64,000 nt of DNA. Origin: GWE2-40-63 sp041664345 (lineage in GTDB: Bacteria > Bacteroidota > Bacteroidia > Bacteroidales > SZUA-534). Below are positions 63,353 through 64,000 of this stretch, piece after piece. Where the stretch lies: assembly GCA_041664345.1 (NCBI GenBank), contig JBAYKX010000022.1, forward strand, positions 13,651 to 77,650. The letters run 5' to 3'. The notes beneath the pieces are model-generated. The model ran no database searches, had not been told where the DNA came from, and was given only the letters and a program-made list of their open reading frames with translations. A program made the translations under genes and the position numbers. Positions within the stretch are counted from its first letter, which is position 1; each line of letters starts with the position of its first letter.

Positions 63353-63820
63353 ATGAAAATAAAAGGAATTCAAGATTATTACGCCAATGAGTTTGCCCAT
63401 TGTTACGGATGTGGAAGGCTAAATAAGGAAGGACACCAAATTAAAACCCATTGGGATGGAAATGAAACCGTGAGCTTTTATACTCCAAAAAAACACCATA
63501 CAGCCATGGAGGGCTTTGTTTATGGCGGATTGCTTGCCTCGCTCATTGATTGCCATGGAACCGGTTCAGCAGCATTGGCTTACGCCAAAGAACAAGGCAT
63601 TGAATTAACTGAATTCAATGCGCCACGTTTTGTTACTGGCAATTTACAAGTAAGCTATAAAAAACCCACACCCATTGATGGTGCGCTTGAATTGAGGGGC
63701 ATTATTAAAGAGATTAAAGGAAGGAAAGTTGTTACTGAAATCCGATTGATTACCGGTGGTGAAGTATGTGTAACCGGCGAAGTACTTGCCATATTAATTC
63801 CTGAAAACTTTGGAAAATAA
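63353..63820 (+). CDS. PaaI-type hotdog thioesterase
   Basis: The 155-residue hotdog-fold protein has GCGRLNKEGHQIKTHW near the start and GFVYGGLLASLIDCHGTGSAAL with the catalytic Asp/His region, then NLQVSYKKPTPI. This is the PaaI/YbgC-like acyl-CoA thioesterase pattern. The acyl-CoA substrate is unknown. A hairpin terminator at 63929-63970 follows it by about 110 bases. Confidence 0.82.
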   Translation: MKIKGIQDYYANEFAHCYGCGRLNKEGHQIKTHWDGNETVSFYTPKKHHTAMEGFVYGGLLASLIDCHGTGSAALAYAKEQGIELTEFNAPRFVTGNLQVSYKKPTPIDGALELRGIIKEIKGRKVVTEIRLITGGEVCVTGEVLAILIPENFGK

Positions 63821-63928
63821 TTTTTTGAAGTTATAAATACCCAACATTCATATTTCATAAAAAAAAGCCGCTGATTTTAAGAGGCCACTGAAAAAGTATC
63901 TATTATTTCATGTAGTCCATAAAAGGAT

Positions 63929-63970
63929 AACTGGCAGGTGAAGACCAATTCTTCATCTACCAGTTTTTTT
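63929..63970 (+). terminator. Strong hairpin terminator near right edge
   Basis: A 16-bp stem with one mismatch (63929-63944 and 63950-63965, arms starting aactggc and tcttcat) closes a ccaat loop and is followed by a run of Ts. It probably ends the thioesterase transcript; the gap of 109 bases leaves room for another unseen short element. Confidence 0.75.
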
Positions 63971-64000
63971 TAAGTGTGAAGTGTATTTTTTCTGGTTAAA

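Noticed and set aside
1..64000. CRISPR arrays, tRNA or rRNA genes
   Set aside because: No regular direct repeats with spacers and no tRNA T-loop/acceptor pattern were seen in the spacers.
63860..64000. End of an insertion sequence at the right edge
   Set aside because: The 63929-63970 hairpin could be an IS end, but no transposase codons are visible, so it is reported only as a terminator.

Overview
The window looks like about 64 kb of an AT-rich Bacteroidota chromosome, probably from a Bacteroidales/Marinilabiliales-type lineage. The evidence is the rpmB-rpmG-DUF4295-ftsY-rimO gene order, Bacteroidota-type -7 boxes (TAnnTTTG) ahead of several genes, an LptD/MCE/LysM cell-envelope set, OmpA with a SprB-type repeat, an NrtR/AraR-type Nudix regulator beside a GH53 galactanase, and the his gene order G-D-C-B-H-A-F-IE. 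No rRNA, tRNA, CRISPR array, prophage or intact transposase was seen. Scattered palindromic repeats and low-complexity tracts, together with three disrupted genes, would fit a draft or metagenome-derived assembly.

Layout. 1-2.2 kb: the 3'-truncated copy of a secreted GH53 endo-galactanase and a Nudix-fold regulator whose catalytic glutamates are all replaced. 2.3-15.6 kb: a purine/N-heterocycle catabolism cluster. It has ssnA, a fused Se-dependent-type molybdenum hydroxylase, a SiaC-like protein, two different fold-type II PLP enzymes, an Lrp/AsnC regulator, a ygfK-type flavin/Fe-S oxidoreductase and a MocA-like cytidylyltransferase. It is recognisably the E. coli ygfK/ssnA/xdhD set, but has no hyuA, ygeW, ygeY or FAD subunit, and carries two unassigned PLP enzymes instead. 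This is the strongest candidate here for an undescribed pathway variant.

15.8-30.8 kb holds housekeeping and envelope genes: an LtaS-like sulfatase-fold protein, FtsE-type ATPase, TlpA-like thioredoxin, an AsmA-like protein, a CoA-binding protein, a DUF1460 hydrolase, Map, a class IV aminotransferase, a PlsC-type acyltransferase, RimO and FtsY. 30.8-38.1 kb: ribosomal proteins L33 and L28 with DUF4295, then CinA, LptD, an AmiC-type amidase and an MCE protein. The last two share a related SPOR-like C-terminal domain. 38.3-46.7 kb: dnaA, a four-LysM protein fused to a periplasmic-binding fold, a TPR/beta-propeller protein, an OmpA/SprB protein and MsrB.

47.0-55.8 kb: a complete histidine operon with a canonical attenuation leader (promoter, an 18-residue leader peptide with HHLHH, then a terminator) ahead of hisG. 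purU is inserted between hisB and hisH, and repeat DNA fills most of the later spacers. hisG carries an in-frame TAA. 55.8-60.3 kb: a tightly packed GNAT/FemAB-like, polysaccharide deacetylase-like and glycosyltransferase trio divergent from murB. 60.3-64 kb: a frameshifted flavodoxin-like reductase, an outer-membrane beta-barrel, a START-domain protein, a TPR protein and a hotdog thioesterase.

Three apparently conserved genes (rpmB, hisG, the flavodoxin-like reductase) are each broken by a single-base lesion. Checking raw reads is the first thing to do before drawing biological conclusions from them.
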